From Yponomeuta sedellus (Eukaryota; Arthropoda; Insecta; Lepidoptera; Yponomeutidae): a DNA stretch of 64,000 nucleotides. Below, piece after piece: positions 1 through 10,985 of the stretch (the stretch's first letter is position 1; each line of letters starts with the position of its first letter). A program made the position numbers and the translations under genes. The notes beneath the pieces were generated by a model, which had not been told where the DNA came from, did not search any database, and saw only the letters and a program-made list of their open reading frames with translations. Where the stretch lies: positions 13,922,184 to 13,986,183 of the forward strand of contig OW203745.1 of NCBI GenBank assembly GCA_934045075.1. The letters run 5' to 3'.

Positions 1-707
1 AAATAATAATCTTGAATTGTCATAACGAGCGGCAATCACAATGGGTCTAATTTACACAGGATTATACTTTTTGAGTGTGATCACACATTGGCCTGATCTC
101 TGAGAGATAGTAGGCTTGTTCCTTACGATATTACCACTATCATTGTTATATTATAGGGTCACAAGGTGGTGAATAGTCATAAGCCCAGCCTAGGTTGATT
201 GACCTAAGTTGAGGTTGATTGATTACTATGAAAATACTTGACATTTGGTGTAACAGATTGTCCCACATTGATCTGTTGGTTCGGATCTGTTCAAACCCAG
301 AATCCCTACATTCCATCAACCTAAATTGCAGTGACCACATTTTTAGATAGAGAACAGAAAAAAATTAAACTATATAAATATTTTGGGGTCTCAAAAAATG
401 TGAAAAATCAGGTAATAGCCTAATGGTAACAAAAACTTATTAGAAACTGAACATTTTTGAATCACTTGTAGACTCTTAAAAACAGTATTTCATAAGATAA
501 CTCAAATATTGATAATTGTTCAGATAATTCAAGTATTGACAAATTATGATGGAATCATAGAGAAATAAATTAACCACCAATATATAATATCTTATTTTGT
601 TTATTAGGTTTTTCAACAGACTCTCACTATACAAACAAAAGCAGTGCACAACAATCAAGCCATTATTTCTTTTTTCTATGGCCTCTCCACCTTGCATAAA
701 ATAGGCA
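1..707. other. No recognised feature
   Basis: AT-rich sequence. The only open frames are short and of skewed composition, and I see no domain, no tRNA-like fold and no clear repeat. It may be ordinary intergenic DNA upstream of lig. Confidence 0.5.
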
Positions 708-979
708 TGATTGTATTATATTATTTTTAATGCACTACCCGTGCTAAGGACTTTAAAAACCTATTTAGAGGCTAAAAATTCCACCCATGCCAGGATTCGA
801 ACCCGCGACCTCTGGCTATCCGTGCCAGCGCTCTTTCCAACTGAGCCAATGGGTGACTCACCGGCATCAGTAACATTTCGAACCTCTTTACAATATTCTC
901 TGTATTACGTATTACCCAGAGGTCCCGGGTTCGAATCCCGGCATGGGTGGAATTTTTAGCCTCTAAATAGGTTTTTAAA
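708..979. repeat. Dispersed tRNA-like element, inverted pair
   Basis: A tRNA-like segment appears twice in opposite orientation (about 770-860 reversed, 915-975 forward, the second lacking most of the 5' half). Both arms keep the T-arm box GGTTCGAATCC and the outer words AGCCTCTAAATAGG and CCTATTTAGAGGCT, so the ends form an inverted repeat. The same family recurs at least nine more times in this window. The element could fold into a long hairpin. I treat it as a mobile repeat and not as a working tRNA gene. Confidence 0.75.
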
Positions 980-1349
980 AAGGCATGTTTGTAGTTGAAC
1001 TGTGGATGCCCAAATATTTTCCAATACTAATCTTTGCTATTCCAATGAGATTAACACAATTTTCTGTAAGTTCTCCATTATTGAAAATCTCAGCCAGTCA
1101 GCTTTAGTGATGTACTAAACTTGCTTGAAGCTCCGTAAGGCCTTACTAATTTTCTAGGTCTAGAACAATATACATACAGATATTAAAGTCTCTATTCCAG
1201 CTGCAAGCTTGAGCACGCAACATTTAAAAGTACAAGGGAACAACTGCAAATTTTGTAGTTTTACAGGAGAGCCATTTTAAAGTTTTATTTCCCAATGTAT
1301 TATTATGCGGCTTTGTATTGCTTCTTTGCACGAAATAGGACCCATATAA
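980..1349. other. No recognised feature
   Basis: AT-rich spacer between two mobile elements. I see no coding potential or repeat structure in it. Confidence 0.45.
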
Positions 1350-2115
1350 TAGGGGTTAAAGTATGAAATTGCCGTTTTATTGCAATAGGTTCTTTGAATT
1401 GACATAGAATCTTCATGGTTTGAGGTTTTCGAATGAAACTTTTTTCAAATGGTTTCTGTGATGTTCTTTTTTAAAAAATGTGAAACTTTTGAATATCGAC
1501 TTTCAATTGTTTTTGTTATTCAATTTAGACAAGAAAGATGGATACTGCGAAAATTCGAGTGATTTTTGAATACGAGTTCCGACGCGGAACTAACGCGGCA
1601 GAAACAGCCCGCAATATCAATGCTGCGTTTGGAGAGGGGTCTACTAATGCCGTTAAACCATGCCGCTAATTCCTGGGTAGTTTGACTAGGATCGGCTTCC
1701 ACTATCTCTCTTAATTCATCGTTATTCACCTGTGTGGGCGGTCTTCCTCGTGGCTCGTTCTTTAAGTCGAAATTTCCATCACGAAAGCGTTTAAACCAAA
1801 ATCGCACGGTGCGTTCATTAGTAGACCCCTCTCCTAACGCAGCATTGATATTGCGGGCTGTTTCTGCCGCGTTAGTTCCGCGTCGGAACTCTTATTCAAA
1901 AATCACTCGAATTTTCGCAGTATCCATCTTTCTTGTCTAAATTGAATAACAAAAACAATTGAAAGTCGATATTCAAATGTTTCACATTTTTTAAAAAAGA
2001 ACATCATAGAAACCATTTGAAAAAAGTTTCATTCGAAAACCTCAAACCATGAAGATTCTATGTTAATTCAAAGAACCTATTGCAATAAAACGGCAATTTC
2101 ATACTTTAACCCCTA
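1350..2115. mobile_element. Foldback mariner relic
   Basis: Two near-identical arms of about 300 bp face each other (1352-1649 and 1816-2113) around a 166-bp spacer. The outer ends read GGGGTTAAAGTATGAAATTG and its complement, each bordered by TA, the usual Tc1/mariner target duplication. Each arm carries the start of a mariner-type transposase in opposite directions, with the word RRGTNAAETARNINAA. The right arm plus spacer, read on the minus strand, continues into the helix-turn-helix and linker region (RTVRFWFKRFRDGNFD, then a GRPP motif). No catalytic DD(D/E) region is present, so the element is non-autonomous. Confidence 0.8.
1650..1906 (-). pseudogene. Mariner transposase N-terminal fragment
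   Basis: Read leftwards from the right arm, this encodes a Tc1/mariner N-terminal DNA-binding region: a first helix-turn-helix (AAETARNIN), then WFKRFRDGNFDLKNE, the GRPP(T) hook-like linker and the start of a second helix-turn-helix (LREIVEADPSQTTQELA). It then breaks off where the left inverted arm begins. A full transposase has about 340 residues, so roughly the last two thirds including the catalytic triad are missing. It cannot act alone. Confidence 0.7.
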
Positions 2116-2650
2116 ATATTTGTGAATATGGCCATGCACTTTACAGGTGTTAAATATTTTTAATAAGTTTTTTGTAAACTGTCTCCTTTTACCATGAATG
2201 GTGCGATATGAATAAGCTAGCAACACTAATGCTCACTGTTGGTTGGTTTTTTCTCTCTTCGTTTTCAATGGCCTCTTCATTGCGAACCGACCCATCACCT
2301 TTTGTTTGCATCTGCCACATGTAACCTGGCATTACATGTGCAGTAGGCAAAATTATTTATCAGATAAAACCTTGCACTTGGCATCAATGTGAACTTTCTT
2401 ATCAGATAGTTGCAAGACCTGGTAACAAACTGAAACTGTTATGCACTTACAACTGTACATTGTTGTTGGGTGCCTCATGCTTGTTGTGTTTACTACACTT
2501 TGATACTATAGGACTACAAAGATTGCCTTCAAGATAAACTGAGTTTAACATAAGAACGAAATGAGTACTAAGCTCATATAACTATTATTATTATTAGTTA
2601 ATACACAAGCAGCTATTAGCTGATGCGTGTATATCACTGCACTTTTTAGC
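2116..2650. other. No recognised feature
   Basis: AT-rich sequence with no convincing open frame, tRNA-like fold or tandem repeat that I can see. Confidence 0.4.
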
Positions 2651-2654
2651 ATAG

Positions 2655-2835
2655 CTGGTCTCTGTGAGTATTCTATACAGCTTGTCTATTCATGCACGTG
2701 GGCTAGGCCAGCTAAGCTGTCAGGATGCTATAGGTGCTGAACAAGCCTAATCCATCTTAAACAGTCCACATGACCCAGGCACTGCAGCGTCCAAGTGGGC
2801 CCTTCACCCATTTAGTGTGAGTGAAGGTGCCAAGG
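2655..2835. repeat. Dispersed repeat fragment (GGGCTAGGC family)
   Basis: The words GGGCTAGGCC, AGCTAAGCTGTC and the GTCC-AGTGG tail recur in related order near 57870-58000 (reversed) and 63860-64000. This points to a short interspersed family. No open frame. Confidence 0.5.
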
Positions 2836-3306
2836 ATGCTGTATTAATCATAGCATTGCATGGATGCAACGGCCAATAGTTTTTAATATGCTGGTTAGTA
2901 CTTGCTTCATAATCAGTGATTGGTTGCATATTTACCTAAAGTTAATTTTTGGCTAGGATATTATGGAAACAGCTTCTTAAAACAATTTTGTCAAAAATAG
3001 TCTGTAACATGGTGAATAAACGACGTCGTTAGAATGAGGTACTTATTTAAATAACACAGGATTCAGGGATTACATAATCGTTATTAAATTTAAGCTCACT
3101 ATCAACTATGAGTATTTTGAGCGTAAGAGGAATAGTGTAGTTACTTAAAAAGAAAATTAATACAATTATAGTTTGTTGCACATAATTATAGGATACAAAA
3201 AGATTAAGTACTATAAATTAAATATCTTTTATTGCAATTACAAAATTAAGAGGGAATTATTATTTTTGCAATTGTTTTATGTACAAAAGTTAAAAAAGTA
3301 AATATT
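2836..3306. other. No recognised feature
   Basis: AT-rich sequence leading into the left copy of the 422-bp duplication. Nothing else is recognised. Confidence 0.4.
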
Positions 3307-3728
3307 AAACTAAACACTAAATTTGTCAAAACCGCATTTTTTTTCGATTCAATAGTGCATTCGTGCATTAGTGCCAAAATAATAAATTAGTGTACACTTA
3401 TAACAAAATATACTGTAATACATTCAATGAAGTTTGATGTTGCTGGACATCAACTTCTCAAGTTAAACTCACAGCTGTCAAATTTGATAATATGTGAATG
3501 CTGATGGCAGATAAACAAATAGAGAAAAAAAGTGCATTCCATAATAGCCAACACCTCAACTTTAGGTAAATATGCTTCGATTATCCCGTATCCGATCACT
3601 GTTCATGAATCATCATGACTGAAAAAAAACATCGGATTTATTTTATTTAGATCACACCGATTTTAATTATAAAATCAGTTATTTTTAACATACATTTTTG
3701 TTATAAAATTAACAATAACACGTCATTA
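3307..3728 (+). repeat. 422-bp direct repeat flanking LINE, left copy
   Basis: This segment is repeated at 6799-7220 with the same length and, by eye, one mismatch (G near 3574, A in the other copy). The left copy ends exactly where the LINE begins and the right copy starts exactly where the LINE's A-rich tail stops. It therefore behaves like a target-site duplication of extreme length. It has no coding potential of its own. Confidence 0.9.
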
Positions 3729-6700
3729 TCGATATTGTTGCCATATCTGAAACCAGACTAACCCAACGTATGAAATTAAACTTACCTGGATTTTCTTGTT
3801 ATAGAAATGACAAGCATAGTAGCGGTAGAGGCCAAGGCGTCGCGTTACTTGTTAAAAACGACCTTAACCATTCTCCTGTCACTGTTCCTGAAACCCGTCA
3901 TCTAGAGGCTGTAGGAATAAATATTAAGGTTAATAATAATCACTGTACCATATTTTCTATTTACCAGTCACCTAACCTCCTGCTGTGTACACATGATCTT
4001 GACCTGCTTCTAAACTTAAATGATGAAGTCATCCTCATGGGTGACTTTAATGCAAAACACAGTCATTGGTTTCCAGGCTCGCGAAATACCAATGGAAATG
4101 TTCTCTTTAACCATTTTATTAATAGTGATTTCAATATTTTTGCCCCATCAGAACCAACATTAGTGCATTACCGCGACAATCTTACACCAAGCCTGCCAGA
4201 TCTAATACTCGCTAAGAATGTTTGTGATGTAGATAACATTCAAACTATACCTGCCCTTAGCTCCAACCATTTGCCCGTCTTCTTTCGCATTAGGTGTAGC
4301 TACAGAAGAGAAATTATCAAACGCCCAAATTACTCAAAGGCAGACTGGACTCTTTATCGTAAGATAATCAACGAAAACATATGTTTGAATTCCGCAGTTT
4401 ATAAGACTAAGGATGAAATCGAGTTCCAAATTCAAAATCTAACGACTTGCATTACTAACGCAAGAGATGTCGCAGTACCTACTGCTACCATAAAACAGCA
4501 TACCCTGGTATTACCCCGTAAGATCAAACGACTTATTAGACTCAAAAACCGTTTACGGAGATATCATTTGCATGAAGTTAATTACGACAATCGTTGTGTT
4601 CTCCGTAGCCAAATAAATTCTCTTAACAAATCAATTAATACATGTATTAAGGAGCATAATGATAGAGTTTGGAGTGAGAGGCTGAAAAAGATTGATAATC
4701 CCAGGTCAGATCTATGGCGTGTGGCAAAGGGTATGAAATCTGGTTCATCCACTACATCTATACCTCCTCTGAAAACTCAAAACGGAAGTCTCACCAATTC
4801 CCAGATTGAACAATGTGAGGTTCTTGCCCACGCATTCCAGCAAAATATGTGCCTAACAACAAATTGGAATAGTGGAGACGTTGAAACGGAAATAATAAAA
4901 ACAACAACATGCTTAGGAGCCCTGGATACCACAAGTCCTTTCAAACTTGTCCAACCGAGCGAAATAAGGCAGATAACCAGAAAACTTAAACTTCGCAAAG
5001 CACCTGGTTTTGACCTTATCACAAATATTCTTGTTAGGAATTTACCCCAGAAAGCTATAGTCTACATGTCAAAAATTTTTAATTCTTGCCTGACGTTGGC
5101 TTATTTCCCATCGTCATGGAAAGTGGGTAAAGTCATTGCTATCAAAAAGCCGGGTAAAGATCAGTCCATTCCCTCAAGTTATCGACCTATCAGCCTACTT
5201 CCCAGCTTAGGGAAGCTTTCGAAAAAGTTATTAGCTCCCGATTGCAAAAATGCACTCTTAGTAAACTAATTAACGAGCAATTTGGGTTCCGTAGTGCTCA
5301 TTCTACAGTTCAGCAGCTTGCTAGAGTAAGTGAACATATTTCCCAGAATCTTAACTCAGGACGTTCTACCGGCATGCTCCTGCTGGACATAGAAAAAGCA
5401 TTTGACACAGTTTGGCACAAAGGTCTTATTTACAAGCTGATTCAATGCAACGTGCCTGGTCGTCTGGTAAAAATTATTCAGTCATACCTTGAAAATAGAA
5501 GCTTTCACGTTCAGATAGCCCATCACAGATCAGAGTCCTACTCTGTACCTGCTGGAGTCCCTCAGGGCTCTATTTTAGGCCCATATTTATTTCTTATATA
5601 CCTGAATGATATACCTACCCAAGCTAGGACCAATTTAGCATGTTTTGCTGATGATACCGCTTGTTTTACATCGTCTAGCGATCTTGAATTGGTGATTGAT
5701 CGGTTGCAATTAGCAATCGAAAAACTTCATGCATTTTTCACAAAATGGAAACTAAAAGTTAATAACGCGAAGACGGAGGCAATTATATTTACCCGCAAGA
5801 GATGTCTGCCTCACAAAAGAATAAAAATAGCCGATCATTCAATAAACTGGAGTAAATCTGTTAAATACCTAGGCTTGGTTATGGATCAAAAACTTAACTG
5901 GAACGAACACATAACTAAAACTAGAATCAAAGGCATGCAAGCATTTAATGCGTTAAATCCTCTTTTGAACAAGAAATCCAGCTTGAGTAGCCATACAAAA
6001 CTGCGTATTTACTCCGCCCTAATCAGACCTGTAATAACGTATGGTTGCCCAGTTTGGAGTAACACCTCCAGGACAAACATGAATCGTCTCCAAGTTTTAC
6101 AAAACAGAGCTATTAAAATGTCTTTTAACACTACTTACTTAACTAACATATCTAAATTACATAGAAAAATAAATTATCCCACCCTATTCGAATTTATTAT
6201 TAAACTTACAAAGTCGTTTTATTCCAATATCAAAGTTAATCACCCTAACCAATTAGTGTTAGATATTGGTAAGTCTCGGCCAACTGGCAACAATCGATAT
6301 CGATATACCACACGACTCCCACATCACTACATGCTGACGGGCGAGTGACATCACGCGCACTGCCATCAAGCCGGCCGGCAACGGCCCGGGTCATGCCATC
6401 CTAAGCGCGCGCGCTCGCACTGCTTGCTTGCTTAGCGCATATTTTGATACACTTACCCTCAACATTATCTTCTTACAATATGTAAGTTGAATGTTATGTT
6501 GATTATTTTATTTGTAAATATTAATTTGTATAATTGTTGTGTGCATGTAGTGTGCTGTGAATACAATGACTAAAACATAATGCTAATCAAAGCTTGTGTC
6601 TAAATAGGATGTTTCATATCTATGTAAGTAAAAGTTTCTTGTATTTATAAATCCACTTCCTATCGTAAGTTTTAATAGATCCATATAACCGATCTGGAAA

Positions 6701-6798
6701 CGTGTCTACCTAAAGTCTATTTAGCCTAGGAATAAAATACACTGGGTAATAGTATGTAAGAATTTATGTGAATAAAGAACATTTAAAACAAACAAACA
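3729..6798 (+). mobile_element. Jockey-like LINE, 5'-truncated
   Basis: A non-LTR retrotransposon of about 3.07 kb. It starts inside the endonuclease domain (ISETRLTQR) and runs through reverse transcriptase, a short 3' UTR and a tail ending AACAAACAAACAAA. It is bordered on both sides by the 422-bp duplication. The 5' truncation and A-rich 3' end fit target-primed reverse transcription. The clade call (Jockey) rests on the overall feel of the RT (LLLDIEKAFDTVWH, VPQGSILGPYLF, FADD) and was not searched. Confidence 0.85.
3734..6348 (+). pseudogene. LINE ORF2 (endonuclease + reverse transcriptase), frameshifted
   Basis: The frame is open from the truncated left edge. The endonuclease part keeps the ISET glutamate region, MGDFNAKH near 4036 and SSNHLPV near 4260. 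The reverse transcriptase carries SYRPISLLPSLGKL near 5190, DIEKAFDTVW near 5390, GVPQGSILGP near 5560 and the catalytic FADD at 5644-5655, followed by the thumb region and a stop at 6348. A single-base frameshift lies at about 5215-5225, between the PSLGKL motif and the next block, and splits the protein into two overlapping frames (stop at 5269; second frame open before 5242). Everything else is open, so the break is young or an assembly error. The N-terminal ORF1 is absent. Confidence 0.85.
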
Positions 6799-7220
6799 AA
6801 ACTAAACACTAAATTTGTCAAAACCGCATTTTTTTTCGATTCAATAGTGCATTCGTGCATTAGTGCCAAAATAATAAATTAGTGTACACTTATAACAAAA
6901 TATACTGTAATACATTCAATGAAGTTTGATGTTGCTGGACATCAACTTCTCAAGTTAAACTCACAGCTGTCAAATTTGATAATATGTGAATGCTGATGGC
7001 AGATAAACAAATAGAGAAAAAAAGTGCATTCCATAATAGCCAACACCTCAACTTTAGGTAAATATACTTCGATTATCCCGTATCCGATCACTGTTCATGA
7101 ATCATCATGACTGAAAAAAAACATCGGATTTATTTTATTTAGATCACACCGATTTTAATTATAAAATCAGTTATTTTTAACATACATTTTTGTTATAAAA
7201 TTAACAATAACACGTCATTA
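6799..7220 (+). repeat. 422-bp direct repeat flanking LINE, right copy
   Basis: Second copy of 3307-3728 at a constant offset of 3492 bases, with no indels and one visible mismatch. It follows the LINE's AAAC-type tail directly. Such near identity means the duplication is recent. Confidence 0.9.
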
Positions 7221-7955
7221 ATAAATAAAATCAAAAAAAAGTTTGTAAATTAAAAAAAATGGTTATGTATTTTAAACAGTTTTAATAAACAGTTATTTAA
7301 TTGATATACTGTCAAAAATATTATAAAATTATCAGAAAACAAAGGTTTTTCCTAACACGCAATATATTTTTGTAATTTTTGTCATACCTAATTAACAAAT
7401 TTTTACAAGGAAAATAGACTGAAAATTTATAAATTAACATGGGTTTCACTGCAGTCATTTATAACTTCACATATAATATGACATGTTTTTGTTCGTATTA
7501 TAAATTATAATTTGTTCGAACTTAGTTTTAAAAGGTAGTTTTACATTTCGGGGAATTCCCAAAGTGCCTAAACATAGCATTGGATACGTGCGCACCGTAT
7601 TCTAAAAGTTGGGGACAGTGACTTAATGCTGGCTGATTTGGTCGCGTAAAAAGTAAAAAAAGGTCGAGTATAAATAAATTGATTAAATCAGCGTCCTTTT
7701 TTAAATCAAAGCTTAGCTTAATCGCGATTTAAATCACTGATGCGCCACGCTGCCTACAGCGCGAAACTCTAGTCTCGGAACCAGGATATAAACAAGTTAT
7801 TATTACCTACTCACATTCTTCCACTACAGACAAAAAGGGTTTATTTTGACGTCTTGTAACTTAAGCACCGCGTTTTTTGCCAGTTCTCATCAATTCTTCA
7901 AGTTTCGTAATGGTGCAAATCTGGTAAGCTCGGCTGCCTGTCCCCTACTACGTTT
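7221..7955. other. No recognised feature
   Basis: AT-rich sequence followed by a more mixed stretch. I see no gene or element border here. Confidence 0.4.
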
Positions 7956-7959
7956 AGTT

Positions 7960-8245
7960 GGTTATCAACCCTTGTATGTCCCCACTGCTGGGTCACGGGG
8001 TCTCTTCCTTCATCGCAGGAAGGTTAGGCCATACTCCACCACGGGGACCAAGTCCGGGTTGGTGGAGTATTGTAAGACAGTGGCGGGCTTTACTGTCAGA
8101 AGTTATCAAGCCGCCCATAAGGCCTCTGACTTGACTTAACGACTGCCATTACATGACAGCCGGCACCAACGGCTTAACGTGCCTTGCGAAGCACGGAAGC
8201 GCTCGGAAAAATGCCACTATCGGTAGTCACTACGTTTAGTATGTT
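7960..8245 (+). repeat. Dispersed repeat, CCCACTGCTGGGTCACGG family
   Basis: This copy opens ATCAACCCTTGTATGTCCCC and runs through TACTCCACCACGGGG, GCCTTACTGTCAGAAG-like and ACGACTGCCATTACATGAC to the GCGCTCGG region. Related copies lie at about 18450, 21445, 33653 and 40300 (same strand) and 47865, 49005 and 55513 (opposite strand). Some copies continue to a palindromic GTGATTGATTCCAATCAC word. Copy number and shared borders argue for a SINE-like or other non-autonomous family; I cannot assign a class. Confidence 0.8.
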
Positions 8246-8596
8246 AGATTTTTTAAATAAGCCAGCTTGACATTTGACCCCAGTCACGCCTGATGGTAAG
8301 CGAACACGGGGTCTACGATGTTACGTGCTCTGTTAAATGCCGGGACTAGTTTTAAAGACACCCAGGTTATATGTCTCCGGAAAGACAGACGACGGCAACG
8401 TGTTCCACAACTGGATGACGATTGGATTGCTAGAAAATATCTTCTGTTCAACCTAAAGCCGTCCAATGCCGATTGTATTAAGCTGGCATTCCGTTTGTTT
8501 TACTTGTACCTGTACTAGAAGTTGGTTGTACAGGTCTTCATATTGACTCCAACGCTGTCTATTGCCACGCGTCGTTTCTGAGCCAAGACATACCTT
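8246..8596. other. No recognised feature
   Basis: Mixed-composition spacer between two dispersed repeats. Two short frames overlap on opposite strands and neither shows a domain. Confidence 0.35.
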
Positions 8597-8597
8597 A

Positions 8598-8690
8598 CTC
8601 TTCTTCTTCAGGCTATATTATGTAGTCCACTTCTGGAAATAGCCCTCCCCTAATGAGCGCCATAGCGCCCTGTCTTCAGCTTGTCATACC
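8598..8690 (+). repeat. Fragment of the CTGGACATAGCC repeat family
   Basis: Contains TTCTTCTTCAGGCTATATTA and CCCTCCCCTAATGAGCGCC. The same words occur at about 21080-21135 and at 62710-62780, and their complement at 41225-41280 and 56865-56915. It is a short piece of that family. Confidence 0.6.
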
Positions 8691-8826
8691 TTACTCACAA
8701 CCTCGTAATCTCTGTTTGTTTGTCAGTGCTGAAAAGCAGTGAAGTCCACCTCAGCAATTCAAATCAGAGGTCTATGGTGCATCGCTTCTAGTTAGTTAGA
8801 CCTAAGATTTTCGCACTTGGCCTCAC

Positions 8827-9584
8827 AATCCGCTATTTGACTCTCTTTTCAAGTAAGTCTTAAACGGTAAATAACTATTCCATTAGACCAAAAAATATTT
8901 TAGTATATTTTTTGAGGACCTAAAAGCAACATAAAAATATATTTTAAAACTTTATTTTCCTAAACAGCCAAAAACGCGGTCAGCCATTTTTGTCTATGAT
9001 TTGAAGTCCAAAAAATTGTAAACAAAGTTTGACATTCAATTTTCTGTAAGTGATCTCTGAGCACAGTGAAATAACAACAACGCAACCATGATTTCATCGA
9101 ATTTACATCCAAAAAATACCAATTATCATTATTGCATTGTTCGAGAATAAAAAAAAAACGTCAATAAAGACCCCCGGGAAGTTGTGGATTCGTGTACCCA
9201 GTGAGATTAACATTCGAAAAACTTGGCTCAAACTTGCCAAAAGAGACCCCGACTCTTATCAATTGAAACTCGGGTGTATTTATGTGAAGATCACTTTGAT
9301 GTAAGTCCTATAATAATCAATCCACTGGCTCTGACTGAAAGATGTTTGTTTACATACTTTAGATGGTTTCAAGATGGCGGATAGCGTTTTCGCTGTTACG
9401 AATCTCGCCGCCGTCTGTAATCTTAGGTTAAGAAATATCTGTGTAATTTCCATTTTTATGTACAATAAAGTGTTCTCTATCTATCTAAACGAGGAAAATT
9501 TTTTTTTACTTTGCAAATTTTGCAGCTTACTAAAGGAAATATTCATTTATCGCGTCAAATTTGATACGTGTCAAATAGCGGATT
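8827..9584. mobile_element. THAP-domain DNA transposon remnant, copy A
   Basis: Bounded by a 15-bp terminal inverted repeat AATCCGCTATTTGAC. Two other copies with the same ends lie at 20246-20624 and 31901-32625. The interior contains a degraded coding stretch that includes CEDHFD (about 9281-9298), the signature at the end of a THAP zinc finger, which is found in P-like and other transposases. There is no transposase core, so it is non-autonomous. Superfamily is uncertain because I see no clear target duplication. Confidence 0.7.
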
Positions 9585-9599
9585 GGGCCCTTGTACGTA

Positions 9600-9775
9600 G
9601 CCATCGCTGTGGTATGTCCACACTTCAGACACTACGGTTTCCTCGCGATGTTTTCCTTCACTGTTAGCGAGTGGTATTCACTAACGTACCCACCCACTAA
9701 TAACCCACGACCTCCAGAGTAAGAAGCCGGCGTTCTCCTGCTCCGCTACAACAGATCTATGCTTATGAATAAATA
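9600..9775 (+). repeat. Dispersed SINE-like repeat
   Basis: Carries GGTTTCCTCGCGATGTTTTC, the word AGAAGCCGGCGTTCT and a degraded tRNA-promoter-like stretch. Related copies occur at about 19235-19505 and 56945-57170. Class not determined. Confidence 0.5.
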
Positions 9776-10540
9776 GAGAGATATACATAATGTGTACTTC
9801 AAACTGTGTTTCACTTCGCAGTAAATGCAAAGCAATTTTTCAATCTGTGTCTCGTTTCGACATGTTGTTGCATTGTAGTGTTTGCAATACTCTCCCTTAT
9901 TTATGAAGACCATCTAGAGCTGAACTGCTTATCAATGACTTGTTAACGGTATAATTTGAGGACATCGTGACAAGGGTGATGGATAATTTTCCACTTTAAA
10001 AAAGGTATGAAATTTTGTTCAGCTGACATTTGCACAAAAAAAAAAAATTATTTACTTGGTGATCACGTGTCTATTCTGCTAAACGAAATAATTGTCGGTA
10101 CGACAAACATCGGATTTTCACACTTATATTGTTGCGTATAAGGATTATTTTAGCTTGTTTCGCGCCCATACGTAAGGGGCTCGTTTTACCGACAATGGAC
10201 CTTTCTCTACGGACGGCAGATTTCTTTGCGATGGGAACTTAGCACAGCACCAATAAACAGCGCTGTATATTGGCCGGTTTTACATTCGGCAATAATCCTA
10301 ACTGAACGATATCGTTGGACTAATTTATTCTTACAGCGTTTGCACAACAGCCCTAGTAAATGTATGAAAATAATCAGTGGGGAGCTGACAGCTGTTAACA
10401 TACGCGGGGCTCAATGCAGTAACATCGGCGGCACGCATCATCCGCATGCCTCTTAAAAGATTGTTAGTGTACAAGAAACTGGGTGTAAGCCCCCCCAGTT
10501 GTCAAAGCATGCCCTCCCCAAAGCCCCAAGTTTATTCCAC
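9776..10540. other. No recognised feature; CpG-richer towards the right
   Basis: No repeat family is seen here. From about 10140 the sequence becomes less AT-rich and contains more CpG than the surroundings, which would suit a promoter-proximal region of lig, but no core element is certain. Confidence 0.3.
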
Positions 10541-10693
10541 GCCCAAATGTCGTGCAGTTTCGGTTATCGTCTAGTGTAAAATCGGCCATTCTTCGCGCCA
10601 TTTTACCGCGAGATCGTTGACCTTCAATACATAAATTGTTACCCAAAGCCGCGTGGGCAGACTACGTTTGGTGTGTAGGAAGCTGCCTATCAG
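10541..10693 (+). promoter_or_regulatory. Candidate lig promoter / 5' noncoding exon
   Basis: A relatively CpG-rich patch without mobile-element signatures, containing CGCCATTTTACCGCGAG and ending in a good donor, CTATCAG|GTATGTG, at 10693/10694. The first coding exon of lig starts with an acceptor at 11731, so an upstream noncoding exon is required. This is the best candidate I see. It is inference only. Confidence 0.25.
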
Positions 10694-10854
10694 GTATGTG
10701 TCTGGGGGCTGTTACTATCAGCAAATTTGCTAATTGTCACCGAATTAGTTTCGGGTCGGGTGAACAGTCAGCGGCTGATCAACCTTTACATTTTCGTTGC
10801 AAAGGTGTAACTTCAAAAGCTGATGTACTGTGTAATATTCAAACGTGACTACAC

Positions 10855-10985
10855 CCTGAAAGAGCCTACCTGCTAATCTTATCTCCGAAACTTAGGTTAG
10901 CTAGTAGATAATGCTAAGTAGCACGAAGCTCGCCTATGTGCAAAATTTTTATGCAATAAAGAATTTTAATAATAATAATAAAGAG
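10855..10985 (+). repeat. Possible retroelement 3' end
   Basis: Ends in GCAATAAAGAATTTTAATAA followed by an (AAT)n tract. A related block (CGAAGCTCGC, then TTGTGCAATGAAGA) lies at 14960-15020 in intron 2. Shared sequence ending in a simple tail suggests the 3' end of a LINE or SINE. Confidence 0.4.
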
